NCBI GenBank assembly: GCA_903919215.1
Contig: CAIXHI010000091.1
Location: forward strand, 1 to 15,455
Origin: an uncultured Acidimicrobiaceae bacterium
Lineage (GTDB): Bacteria; Actinomycetota; Acidimicrobiia; Acidimicrobiales; Ilumatobacteraceae
DNA: 15,455 nt
Direction: 5' to 3'
Made by a program: the position numbers and the translations under genes
Shown: positions 1 to 5,560 of the stretch, piece after piece
Position numbering within the stretch: position 1 is the stretch's first letter
Layout: each line of letters starts with the position of its first letter
Notes under the pieces: model-generated
What the model saw: the letters and a program-made list of their open reading frames with translations, nothing else
Databases searched by the model: none
What the model was told of the DNA's origin: nothing

Positions 1-336
1 AACGCCGCCGAGCAGGGCGCTGCCGCCGCGATGAACCTGCTGGCCTGGTCGCGTGGCGAGGCCGGTACGGCGTTCGAGTCGGTGCCGTTCTTCTGGAGCG
101 ATCAGTTCGACACCCGCCTCCAGTTCATCGGCCGCGCCCACGGCGACGACGAGGTGCATGTGTTCACCGGCAGCACCGACGGCAAGTTCGCTGCGTTGTA
201 CGGCTACAACGGCCGCCTCCGCGGAGTGCTCGGCGTGGGCCTGCCGCGCATGGTGATGCCGTTTCGCGCGCTACTCGCCGAACACGCCAGCTGGGACACC
301 GCCCTCGCCAAGGCTGCCGAACTCACCGCCACCTGA
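1..336 (+). CDS. Ferredoxin reductase, C-terminal part (5' end outside window)
   Basis: The reading frame is open from base 1 and ends with TGA at 334-336, so this is the last 111 codons of a gene that begins outside the window. The visible protein matches the C-terminal Reductase_C domain of FAD-dependent ferredoxin reductases of the rhodocoxin/putidaredoxin reductase type. The family signatures are an Ala-rich helix entering the domain, then the 'ESVPFFWSDQFDTRLQFIG' block, then a basic and hydrophobic tail ending in a helix. Such enzymes pass electrons from NAD(P)H to a small ferredoxin that feeds P450 or dioxygenase partners. The FAD- and NAD-binding domains cannot be seen here. The last six codons and the stop lie in a 39-bp sequence repeated 861 bp downstream, which suggests something was inserted at this gene's 3' end. 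The ATG at 31 is internal, not the start. Confidence 0.85.
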   Translation, partial: NAAEQGAAAAMNLLAWSRGEAGTAFESVPFFWSDQFDTRLQFIGRAHGDDEVHVFTGSTDGKFAALYGYNGRLRGVLGVGLPRMVMPFRALLAEHASWDTALAKAAELTAT

Positions 337-354
337 GGCTGCTCAGCAGGCCGG
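316..354 (+). repeat. 39-bp direct repeat, left copy (possible attachment site)
   Basis: Bases 316-354 are identical to 1177-1215, and after one mismatch (355/1216) the next four bases (TGAC) also match. The copy covers the last six sense codons and TGA of the ferredoxin reductase gene and a short dyad, CTGAG-GCTG-CTCAG at 333-346. A duplicated gene 3' end flanking inserted DNA is the usual result of site-specific integration, but unequal recombination could also make it. Confidence 0.9.
333..346 (+). terminator. Small hairpin at the reductase stop codon, possible terminator
   Basis: CTGAG (333-337) pairs with CTCAG (342-346) across a 4-nt loop. The stem includes the reductase stop codon. 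No T-run follows, so intrinsic termination is uncertain. The same hairpin occurs in the right repeat copy at 1194-1207, where it overlaps the end of the convergent lipoprotein gene. Confidence 0.3.
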
Positions 355-386
355 GTGACGTATGCCCAAGATCCCACGTTGAACAG

Positions 387-415
387 TTGCCCATTGTGGG
401 CAAGCGCGGTACAGT
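387..415 (+). promoter_or_regulatory. Promoter and palindromic operator of the toxin-antitoxin unit
   Basis: TTGCCC (387-392) and TACAGT (410-415) form a -35/-10 pair with a 17-nt spacer. A perfect dyad TTGCCCA-TTG-TGGGCAA spans 387-403 and covers the -35 box. The -10 box lies 7 nt before the ATG at 423, so the transcript should start at or next to the start codon (leaderless). A dyad over the -35 fits autorepression by the encoded DNA-binding antitoxin, as is common in type II modules; the binding itself is inference. Confidence 0.6.
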
Positions 416-422
416 AACCACC

Positions 423-647
423 ATGACACTCATTGAGACCGACGCCCGCAGTCGGGTGGTACTGCCTGGCCACCCGGAACAGATGTTTGCTATGCAGGAG
501 AACTCGGACGGCAGCATCTTGCTACTCCCCGCCAAGATCACCACCGAGGCGCAGCTCGAATACGATCAGACCCCGGAGCTCCGGGACCTTCTCGCCCGGG
601 CTGCTGCCTCTGGTACCGTCCGCAAGCGCCGGCGCCGCGCTGAGTGA
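423..647 (+). CDS. AbrB/MazE/SpoVT-type antitoxin
   Basis: This 74-residue protein begins with a swapped-hairpin AbrB-like segment: 'DARSRVVLPG' followed by a short strand and 'DGSILLLPA' (about residues 6-38). That is the pattern of the small dimeric DNA-binding domains found in MazE-type antitoxins. The C-terminal half is charged, with a helix near 'TPELRDLLARA' and a very basic end (RKRRRR). In such antitoxins this half wraps the toxin. The ATG at 423 is chosen over the in-frame upstream start at 387 because that start sits on the -35 palindrome and a -10 box lies 7 nt before 423. The stop overlaps the next gene's GTG by 4 nt (GTGA), the classic translational coupling of antitoxin and toxin. 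Likely role: neutralise the downstream toxin and repress its own promoter. Confidence 0.72.
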   Translation: MTLIETDARSRVVLPGHPEQMFAMQENSDGSILLLPAKITTEAQLEYDQTPELRDLLARAAASGTVRKRRRRAE

Positions 648-919
648 GCTCGCCTGAACTCAGCCCCGAACTCGAGTACACCGAGGTTGCGGACGAGCAG
701 CTGAACGACCTGGAAGCTACCGACGCATCCCTGTACAACGCAGTCCTGGCGGCGTGCGAACTGATCGGCCAGAACCCTTCGCTCGCTCAGTCCATGTCGG
801 CGGCGGTGCGCACCGATAACGGCATTGTCTTCCGGTTCCCGGTGCCTGATCGCTACCCGTACAAGGTGTTCTGGAGCAGCGTCGGGCCGCGCATCGAGGC
901 CGTGTTCCCGTACAAGTAG
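644..919 (+). CDS. RelE/ParE-like toxin (putative)
   Basis: This 91-residue protein starts with GTG, overlapping the antitoxin stop by 4 nt. Its apparent layout is beta, two helices ('ADEQLNDLEATD...' and 'YNAVLAACELIGQNP'), then three strands ending in 'YPYKVFWSSVGPRIEAVFPY'. This resembles the RelE/ParE fold, in which the final strands carry the pattern 'y+v.Y......v.i..v'. RelE members cut mRNA on the ribosome and ParE members poison gyrase; the sequence does not let me say which applies here. The candidate Arg and Tyr residues in the last strands fit a RelE-type surface, but the family is very divergent. Size, gene order and coupling to an AbrB-type gene support a type II toxin. It could instead be an uncharacterised small protein of similar fold. 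Confidence 0.62.
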   Translation: MSSPELSPELEYTEVADEQLNDLEATDASLYNAVLAACELIGQNPSLAQSMSAAVRTDNGIVFRFPVPDRYPYKVFWSSVGPRIEAVFPYK

Positions 920-1176
920 ACCGCCCAGCGGGTGCTCATTCGACGTGCTCACCACGCGCGACGCGGGACCCCCTACGGCCGCCAGATCCTGAACGACGAT
1001 GCGCTGACCTGACCACATCCCGGACCAGCAACGCAACCATCACCTCGTGCGCCTCCGCTGCCCGGCCCGTGGCCCACACTGCGACCGTCCCCTCCGTGTG
1101 ATTGAGTGGCCTACTACCACCCCCTCCATCTTGTGGTTCCTGAAATCTGAGTAATGCACCCTCAACCGGGCTTGCC
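920..1176. other. Non-coding stretch inside the repeat-bounded cassette
   Basis: About 257 bp separate the toxin stop from the right repeat copy. I see no convincing gene. A 26-codon GTG frame at 932-1012 and long antisense frames have no recognisable protein pattern. The stretch is C-rich on the plus strand, has several stops in each forward frame, and shows no tRNA-like fold. It may be a decayed gene or spacer brought in with the cassette. Confidence 0.5.
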
Positions 1177-1215
1177 GCCGAACTCACCGCCACCTGAGGC
1201 TGCTCAGCAGGCCGG
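1177..1215 (+). repeat. 39-bp direct repeat, right copy
   Basis: This is identical to 316-354. Here the sequence supplies the last three codons and stop of the minus-strand lipoprotein gene (stop at 1204-1206). The copy is also bracketed by an 8-bp inverted repeat, TCAACCGG at 1162-1169 and CCGGTTGA at 1212-1219, which the left copy lacks because of the single mismatch at 355. Confidence 0.9.
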
Positions 1216-1824
1216 TTGACTGTAGATCTGCGCGCACACGGTGGCGCCCGTAGGACCGTGCCCGTTGCTGTTGAACGCGACGACGCGGTAGTAGATGTGC
1301 GGCCCACCCCCGATGTCGAGCTCGACGTAGTGGAACGTGGCCGACATACCAGTGCCGTGATAGGGGCGCGGCCAGAAGTTCTGGCTGTCGCCGTAGACGT
1401 TCACCACGCCACTGTGCACCGTGGCATCGCCGGTGACGATGTTGACCGTCGCCATGATGATGAACGGACCACCGGCGGCGGTGGCGCGATACACGCGGTA
1501 ACTGGTGGCACCGCTAGCAGCATTCCAAATGACCTCGATCTCACCGGAGCCACCGCTACTGCCGGCCGACACGATGGTGACCGCGTCCGGTCGCGGCCCG
1601 GCAGTCGTGGTGCTGGGCGCGGGAGTCGCCGAGACGGGCACCGTTACCGCGTCGGTCACCGATGGCGCCGAGGTCGTCGGGCCGTCGACGACCGTCGTGG
1701 TCGACGACGACGATTCCGACGCCACGGTCGTGGTCGCCAACCCGTCGCGTGAGGACGAGCATGCGGTGAGCGTCGCAGCCACGACAACTGCGACCGCCAA
1801 CTTCCTCGACCAAGTGTCAGTCAT
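1204..1824 (-). CDS. Secreted lipoprotein with fibronectin type III-like domain
   Basis: The 206-residue protein starts at the ATG at 1824, with basic residues (R7, K8), a hydrophobic stretch, and a lipobox LTAC with Cys22 as the lipidation site. It is therefore expected to be anchored on the outer face of the membrane. Residues 23-80 are a Ser/Thr/Pro/Val-rich linker with little structure. The C-terminal domain (about 90-205) has fibronectin III hallmarks: 'ATSYRVYRATAAGGPF' early and 'YYRVVAFNSNGHGPTG' near the end. Two Cys close to the C-terminus might form a disulfide. The final residues P-A-C and the stop are encoded in the right copy of the 39-bp repeat. A -10-like CATACT lies 6 nt before this ATG, favouring it over the upstream in-frame GTG at 1851. 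The ligand and role are unknown. Confidence 0.75.
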   Translation of the reverse strand: MTDTWSRKLAVAVVVAATLTACSSSRDGLATTTVASESSSSTTTVVDGPTTSAPSVTDAVTVPVSATPAPSTTTAGPRPDAVTIVSAGSSGGSGEIEVIWNAASGATSYRVYRATAAGGPFIIMATVNIVTGDATVHSGVVNVYGDSQNFWPRPYHGTGMSATFHYVELDIGGGPHIYYRVVAFNSNGHGPTGATVCAQIYSQPAC

Positions 1825-1830
1825 GGCCTC

Positions 1831-1836
1831 AGTATG
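1831..1836 (-). promoter_or_regulatory. Candidate -10 box for the lipoprotein gene
   Basis: On the minus strand CATACT is followed by 6 nt (GAGGCC) and then the ATG at 1824. This is the same spacing seen at several other starts in the window and suggests a leaderless or near-leaderless mRNA. No good -35 is visible; CTGACC lies 19 nt upstream. Confidence 0.35.
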
Positions 1837-1915
1837 TGACCGGCGGTGCACAGCAGGTCAGGGACCTTCGACTCTCACTGCGCGGTTGGCGCGGATGGCA
1901 CCGTGCTGCGAGTTC

Positions 1916-1921
1916 TAGGCT
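1916..1921 (+). promoter_or_regulatory. Candidate -10 box for the aminotransferase gene
   Basis: TAGGCT is followed by 6 nt and then the ATG at 1928. No Shine-Dalgarno sequence precedes the start, which fits leaderless initiation. No clear -35 is seen. Confidence 0.4.
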
Positions 1922-1927
1922 GATGCC

Positions 1928-3166
1928 ATGACCACGACGTCGCACCTCTCGGGGGTGTGGTTCTCCGTCACCCCGCTCGAGGTCTCACACGGTAAGGGTT
2001 GCTGGGTCACCACGACCACGGGCGAGGAGTACCTCGACTTCGCCGCCGGCATCGCAGTGAACTCCACCGGCCACGCGCACCCGAAGGTCGCTGCCGCTAT
2101 CGCGGCCCAGGCACAGCGTTTCATCCACGCGCAGGTCAACGTGTTCCGCCACGATCTGCTCGAGCCCCTCGCGGCGAAGTTGGCGGAACTCGCACCCGGC
2201 GCGATCGACACGTTCTTCTTCGCCAACTCCGGTGCCGAGATCACCGAGGCTGCGGTGAAGTTGGCGAAGCAGGCCACCAAGCGTCCGCACACCGTGGTGT
2301 TCAGCGGCAGCTTCCACGGACGCACGCACATGGCGATGGCGATGACCACCAGCAAGACCGGCTATCGCGCCGGCCACGCCCCACTGCCCGCCGGTGTGTT
2401 CGTGGCGCCGTACCCCGACCCACTCGCCGCCGACCAGGACGCTGAAGTGGCCAAGGCGCTGTGGGGTTTCGACCATCTGCTGAAGTCGATGACTGCACCC
2501 GAGGAAACCGCTGCCGTGATCCTCGAACCGGTCCTCGGCGAGGGTGGGTACATTCCGGCTCCCGCAGCGTTCATCCACGGACTCGTCGAGCGTTGCCGGC
2601 AACACGGAATCCTGTTCATCGCCGACGAGGTGCAGAGCGGGTTCGGGCGTACCGGCCGGATGTTCGCGGTCGAGCACTACGGCATCGAACCCGACATCAT
2701 CTGCATGGCCAAGGGCATCGCCAGTGGCTTCCCGTTCGCCGCACTCGGTACTCGCCGCGACCTCGACGACAAGTGGCCCAAGGGCAGTCACGGCGGCACC
2801 TACGGCGGTAACCCGATGGGCTGCGCGGCGGCGCTGGCCACGATCGAACTGATGACCGACCCCGAGTTCCTGGCCAATGTGAACGCACGCGGCAAGCAAC
2901 TGCAGGACGGCATCTGCGAACTACAGCTCCAGCACCCCACGATCACCCAGGTGCGCGGCCTGGGGTTGATGGTGGGCACCGAGTTCGATGACGCCGCCCG
3001 CGTCGCCGCGGTCACCCAGCACTGCCTCCAGGAGGGACGTCTGATCCTGATGAACGCTGGCACCTATGGGAAGGTGCTGCGCTGGATGCCACCGCTCGTG
3101 GTCAGCGAACGTGAGATCGATCTCGCCCTCGCCGCATTCGGCGCCGCGCTGAAGGCCACCAACTAG
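1928..3166 (+). CDS. Class III PLP aminotransferase (4-aminobutyrate/acetylornithine type)
   Basis: This 412-residue enzyme has the normal length for fold-type I class III (omega) aminotransferases. Visible motifs in order: 'GEEYLDFAAGIAVNSTGHAHP' near residues 32-52, SGAE at 101-104 (phosphate site), FHGRT at 129-133 (Phe/His over the PLP ring), EP at 200-201, 'DEVQSGFGRTG' with Asp233 contacting the pyridine nitrogen, and the Schiff-base Lys262 in 'MAKGIASGFP'. The closing 'GTYGGNP' loop follows. It moves an amino group from a terminal amine or omega-amino acid, most likely to 2-oxoglutarate. The overall sequence recalls GabT-like 4-aminobutyrate aminotransferases more than ArgD, but the substrate cannot be fixed from sequence. 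A MarR gene follows with no gap, so the two are probably cotranscribed, and a thiolase lies further downstream. Confidence 0.88.
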   Translation: MTTTSHLSGVWFSVTPLEVSHGKGCWVTTTTGEEYLDFAAGIAVNSTGHAHPKVAAAIAAQAQRFIHAQVNVFRHDLLEPLAAKLAELAPGAIDTFFFANSGAEITEAAVKLAKQATKRPHTVVFSGSFHGRTHMAMAMTTSKTGYRAGHAPLPAGVFVAPYPDPLAADQDAEVAKALWGFDHLLKSMTAPEETAAVILEPVLGEGGYIPAPAAFIHGLVERCRQHGILFIADEVQSGFGRTGRMFAVEHYGIEPDIICMAKGIASGFPFAALGTRRDLDDKWPKGSHGGTYGGNPMGCAAALATIELMTDPEFLANVNARGKQLQDGICELQLQHPTITQVRGLGLMVGTEFDDAARVAAVTQHCLQEGRLILMNAGTYGKVLRWMPPLVVSEREIDLALAAFGAALKATN

Positions 3167-3601
3167 ATGCCCCGGTTGGATGCCGAGCGCATCGCGCTGT
3201 GGCGTCAGTTCTGCACCATCTCCACCGGTCTGCAACGCAAGATCGAACAGACGCTGATGGACGAGCACGACCTGCCGCTGGCGTGGTTCGACGTGCTCAC
3301 CGCCGTACGCGCGGCGGGCGGCTCGATGCGCGTGCACGAACTGCGCGAGGTACTCGACGAGGTGCCCTCCAGCTTGTCGCGGCGGATCGACCGGATGACC
3401 GACGACGGGTATCTCAAGCGCAAGCACACACCCCTGCCCGATGATCGCCGGGCAGTCACTGTCTCGATGACCAACAACGGCCGCTACGCGTGGCGCGATG
3501 CAAACATCACCTACCGGCGACTGGTGCAGCAGCACTTCGCCCAGCGACTCACCGACACCGACATCGCCGCGCTGCAACGTGTCTGGAGCAAAATCAGCTG
3601 A
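3167..3601 (+). CDS. MarR-family transcriptional regulator
   Basis: This 144-residue protein has the MarR layout: N-terminal dimer helix, helix with 'LPLAWFDVLTAVRAAGG' (about 36-52), winged helix-turn-helix 'RVHELREVLDEVPSSLSRRIDRMTDDGYL' region (about 55-83), wing with the family signature DDRR at 92-95, and a C-terminal dimer helix. Its ATG directly follows the aminotransferase TAG (TAGATG), so translation is very likely coupled. MarR proteins bind short palindromes as dimers and release DNA on binding small ligands, often aromatic or CoA compounds. Natural targets here would be its own operon and the following thiolase, where dyads occur at 3629-3647. The target and ligand are inference. 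Confidence 0.88.
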   Translation: MPRLDAERIALWRQFCTISTGLQRKIEQTLMDEHDLPLAWFDVLTAVRAAGGSMRVHELREVLDEVPSSLSRRIDRMTDDGYLKRKHTPLPDDRRAVTVSMTNNGRYAWRDANITYRRLVQQHFAQRLTDTDIAALQRVWSKIS

Positions 3602-3628
3602 CGCACCGTTTCCGATTACGGGAGCACG

Positions 3629-3647
3629 TGTCAGATTCGACAGAATC
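3629..3647. promoter_or_regulatory. Overlapping dyads upstream of the thiolase, possible operator
   Basis: TGTC-AGATTC-GACA (3629-3642) and GATTC-GACA-GAATC (3634-3647) are two overlapping perfect dyads in the 74-bp gap between the MarR and thiolase genes. MarR proteins usually bind dyads of this size, so this is a candidate site. Short arms make chance occurrence possible. Confidence 0.35.
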
Positions 3648-3664
3648 AGGGGGTTCGCCTGCGT

Positions 3665-3670
3665 AAGGAG
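3665..3670 (+). promoter_or_regulatory. Shine-Dalgarno sequence of the thiolase gene
   Basis: AAGGAG lies 5 nt before the GTG at 3676 and fixes that start. It is one of the clearest ribosome binding sites in the window, in contrast to the several starts with no leader. Confidence 0.7.
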
Positions 3671-3675
3671 CCCCC

Positions 3676-4845
3676 GTGATCACTGCAGTCATCGTCGACG
3701 CCATTCGTACCCCCCTCGGACGCCGCAACGGCAAGCTCAAAGACTGGCACCCGGTCGACCTGGCCGCCGAGACCCTGAAGGCGCTGCAGCAGCGCACGGG
3801 TATCGACCCCGGCCTGATCGACGATGTGATCATGGGCTGCGTGATGCAGGTGGGTGAGCAGTCCACCAACATCGGGCGCAACGCGGTGCTCGCCGCCGGT
3901 TGGCCAGAGGAAGTGCCGGGCACCACCATCGATCGCCAGTGCGGGAGCAGCCAGCAGGCCGCTCACTTCGCGGCCCAGGGCGTCATCGCCGGCGCCTACG
4001 ACATCGTGGTCGCGGCCGGTGTGGAAGTGATGACCCGCGTGCCGATGGGTTCGTCGATGGCTGATGGCAAGTTCGGCTTCCCGTTCGGCCCGGCCGTCGG
4101 CGCGCGGTACGCCCCCCATGGTGGCCTCGTGCCGCAGGGCATCTCCGCCGAACTGATCGCCGACAAGTGGGGCCTCACCCGCGACGATCTCGACGGCTTC
4201 GGCGTGCGCTCACAGGCATATGCCCGCCGCGCCACCGACGAAGGCCGCTTCGAGCGTGAGATCCTCCCGCTGATCGGGGCCGACGGTTCGATGGTCACCC
4301 AGGACGAGGGCCTGCGCGAGACCACACGCGAGAGCCTCGGCGCGTTGAAGCCGGCGTTCCGCACGGTCGAAGAGGGCGGTCGCGTCACGGCCGGAAACTC
4401 GTCGCAGATCACCGACGGCGCGTCGGCGATGCTGATCATGAGCGAGGAGAAGGCCAAGCAGTTGGGTCTCACCCCGCGTGCCCGTTTCGTCAACTTCTCA
4501 CTGGCCGGCGACGACCCGCGCATGATGCTCACCGCCCCGATCCCGGCGACGAAGAAGATCCTGGCCCGCGCCGGGCTGACCATCGACGACATCGACCTGG
4601 TCGAGATCAACGAGGCCTTCGCCTCGGTCGTGCTGGCCTGGGAGAAGGAGATCCACCCGGACATGGCGAAGGTGAACGTCAACGGCGGCGCGATCGCCCT
4701 GGGGCACCCACTCGGTGCCAGCGGCACCCGTCTGATGACCACGCTGCTGTGCGAACTCGAGCGCACCGGCGGTCGCTACGGCCTGCAGACGATGTGCGAG
4801 GGCGGCGGCATGGCCAACGCGACGCTCATCGAACGCCTGGGCTGA
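3676..4845 (+). CDS. Acetyl-CoA C-acetyltransferase-type thiolase
   Basis: This 389-residue protein has the standard length of bacterial thiolases. It has the acyl-accepting Cys89 in 'DRQCGSSQQA', the 'NEAF' motif at 312-315, His344 in 'GGAIALGHPLGASGTR', and the second catalytic Cys374 in 'CEGGGMANA'. Thiolases either condense two acyl-CoAs or cleave 3-ketoacyl-CoA in beta-oxidation. The sequence 'TPLGRRNGKLKDWHPVDLAAETL' at the start is typical of actinobacterial FadA/AtoB relatives. No beta-oxidation multienzyme gene is adjacent, so synthetic and degradative roles cannot be told apart. The GTG start is supported by AAGGAG 5 nt upstream. The preceding MarR gene may control it. The window's ethylmalonyl-CoA mutase pathway would use acetoacetyl-CoA made by such an enzyme, but the genes are 9 kb apart. 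Confidence 0.9.
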   Translation: MITAVIVDAIRTPLGRRNGKLKDWHPVDLAAETLKALQQRTGIDPGLIDDVIMGCVMQVGEQSTNIGRNAVLAAGWPEEVPGTTIDRQCGSSQQAAHFAAQGVIAGAYDIVVAAGVEVMTRVPMGSSMADGKFGFPFGPAVGARYAPHGGLVPQGISAELIADKWGLTRDDLDGFGVRSQAYARRATDEGRFEREILPLIGADGSMVTQDEGLRETTRESLGALKPAFRTVEEGGRVTAGNSSQITDGASAMLIMSEEKAKQLGLTPRARFVNFSLAGDDPRMMLTAPIPATKKILARAGLTIDDIDLVEINEAFASVVLAWEKEIHPDMAKVNVNGGAIALGHPLGASGTRLMTTLLCELERTGGRYGLQTMCEGGGMANATLIERLG

Positions 4846-4850
4846 ACGGC

Positions 4851-4863
4851 CGGGCTGAGCCCG
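4851..4863 (+). terminator. GC hairpin after the thiolase, possible terminator
   Basis: CGGGC-TGA-GCCCG forms a 5-bp stem just after the thiolase stop. There is no T-run, so termination is uncertain. It lies between the thiolase and the candidate promoter of the next gene. Confidence 0.3.
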
Positions 4864-4875
4864 CCGCGCGGCCAC

Positions 4876-4881
4876 TAGCCT
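4876..4881 (+). promoter_or_regulatory. Candidate -10 box for the small membrane protein gene
   Basis: TAGCCT is followed by 6 nt and then GTG at 4888. No Shine-Dalgarno sequence is present. Spacing matches other probable leaderless starts in the window. Confidence 0.4.
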
Positions 4882-4887
4882 GCACTT

Positions 4888-5154
4888 GTGCCTCTGTTCT
4901 CCACCATCATCTGGGTTGCCGTCGGCATCCTCGGCGGCTGGCTCCTGTGGAAAACCGGTATAGGAATGCTGCGCAGCTTCACCACTCCGCTGCCACCACC
5001 GCCACCTACTGGTGAGATGCGCAAGATCAACGTCCGCTACCGCTGCACCGTGTGTGGGCTGGAGCTGAAGATGTTGTTGGCCCCGGATGAAGACCCGCCG
5101 CCGCCGCGCCATTGTCTCGAGGACATGACCGTGGTGGCACCCGTCTTCGAGTGA
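4888..5154 (+). CDS. Small membrane-anchored CxxC protein, function unknown
   Basis: This 88-residue protein has one N-terminal membrane segment (about residues 4-23, 'FSTIIWVAVGILGGWLLW'), a polyproline stretch near 34-40, and a C-terminal soluble part. That part carries a CTVC pair ('YRCTVCGLELKM') and a lone Cys after 'PPPPRHC'. The Cys pattern suggests a small zinc ribbon or rubredoxin-like knuckle facing the cytoplasm, but with only three Cys and a His the metal site is not certain. I do not recognise a named family. The start is the GTG at 4888, supported by a -10 box 6 nt upstream. It is convergent with crgA, with 78 nt between the two stops. Confidence 0.65.
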   Translation: MPLFSTIIWVAVGILGGWLLWKTGIGMLRSFTTPLPPPPPTGEMRKINVRYRCTVCGLELKMLLAPDEDPPPPRHCLEDMTVVAPVFE

Positions 5155-5155
5155 G

Positions 5156-5176
5156 TTGTCCCCAGCCTGTGGACAA
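5156..5176. other. Facing pair of DnaA-box-like 9-mers
   Basis: TGTGGACAA at 5168-5176 is TTGTCCACA on the minus strand, the actinobacterial DnaA box consensus. TTGTCCCCA at 5156-5164 on the plus strand is a one-mismatch copy facing it. Together they form an interrupted dyad in the 78-nt gap between two convergent stops. The dyad could also act as a terminator stem, but no T-run follows. In mycobacteria crgA lies close to dnaA and oriC, so a site bound by DnaA here is plausible. Confidence 0.45.
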
Positions 5177-5232
5177 ACAGTGGCGTAACTACAGCCGTGT
5201 AAGCCGTTCGTACACAGGCAGCCCGAAGGCCG

Positions 5233-5553
5233 CTAGCGCCACTTGGTGGCGGTGAACAACCCAGCGAGCATGAACACCAGACCGATGAGCACCGGTGTGT
5301 TGGTGTTCTCGAACGCCGGCACCACGTAGCGCAGAATGATCGAGACCACGCCGAGGCCGATGAACACGGCCATCATGATCGGGATCCACTTCGGGCTCTC
5401 GTAGTACTCCTTGGGCGTCGGCGGGGTGTAGCGCGACGACTGCGAGATGGAGCTCTCGTGGTGCGCTGCTTCCTTGGCCATCGCGGTGACCTGCCCCGGC
5501 TTGGTGCCCTTGGGCGTCACTCTGCCGGTTGTCGTACGTTTCGGGGGTGCCAC
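5233..5553 (-). CDS. crgA: CrgA, cell division membrane protein
   Basis: This 106-residue protein has a charged N-terminal cytoplasmic part (about 1-56) and two membrane segments ('PIMMAVFIGLGVVSIIL' and 'VLIGLVFMLAGLFTA') separated by a short outside loop. It ends in the family-typical 'TKWR', where relatives have a short basic and Trp-containing end. CrgA localises to the septum and interacts with FtsZ and PBPs in mycobacteria and Streptomyces; here that is by homology. The start is the GTG at 5553, not the TTG at 5607, because TACACT sits 7 nt upstream with TTGTCG 16 nt before it. The N-terminal part is longer than the compact mycobacterial protein. It lies next to a pabA/trpG-type gene and the pknB operon, as in M. 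tuberculosis, but the Rv0012-type gene that separates crgA from trpG there is missing. Confidence 0.85.
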   Translation of the reverse strand: MAPPKRTTTGRVTPKGTKPGQVTAMAKEAAHHESSISQSSRYTPPTPKEYYESPKWIPIMMAVFIGLGVVSIILRYVVPAFENTNTPVLIGLVFMLAGLFTATKWR

Positions 5554-5560
5554 GGGCGAC

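Noticed and set aside
387..422. Earlier antitoxin start at 387
   Set aside because: It falls on the -35/operator palindrome, and a -10 box lies 7 nt before ATG 423.
316..1215. Integron gene cassette with attC sites
   Set aside because: The repeats lack the GTTRRRY/RYYYAAC core sites, and a two-gene unit with its own promoter is unlike an integron cassette.
1985..2899. 304-codon minus-strand frame inside the aminotransferase
   Set aside because: The plus frame has PLP-binding Lys262 and all family motifs; this one has none.
5237..5251. Hairpin CGCCAC-TTG-GTGGCG as a terminator of crgA
   Set aside because: It lies in the last codons of crgA (T-K-W-R) and has no T-run; coding constraint explains it well enough.
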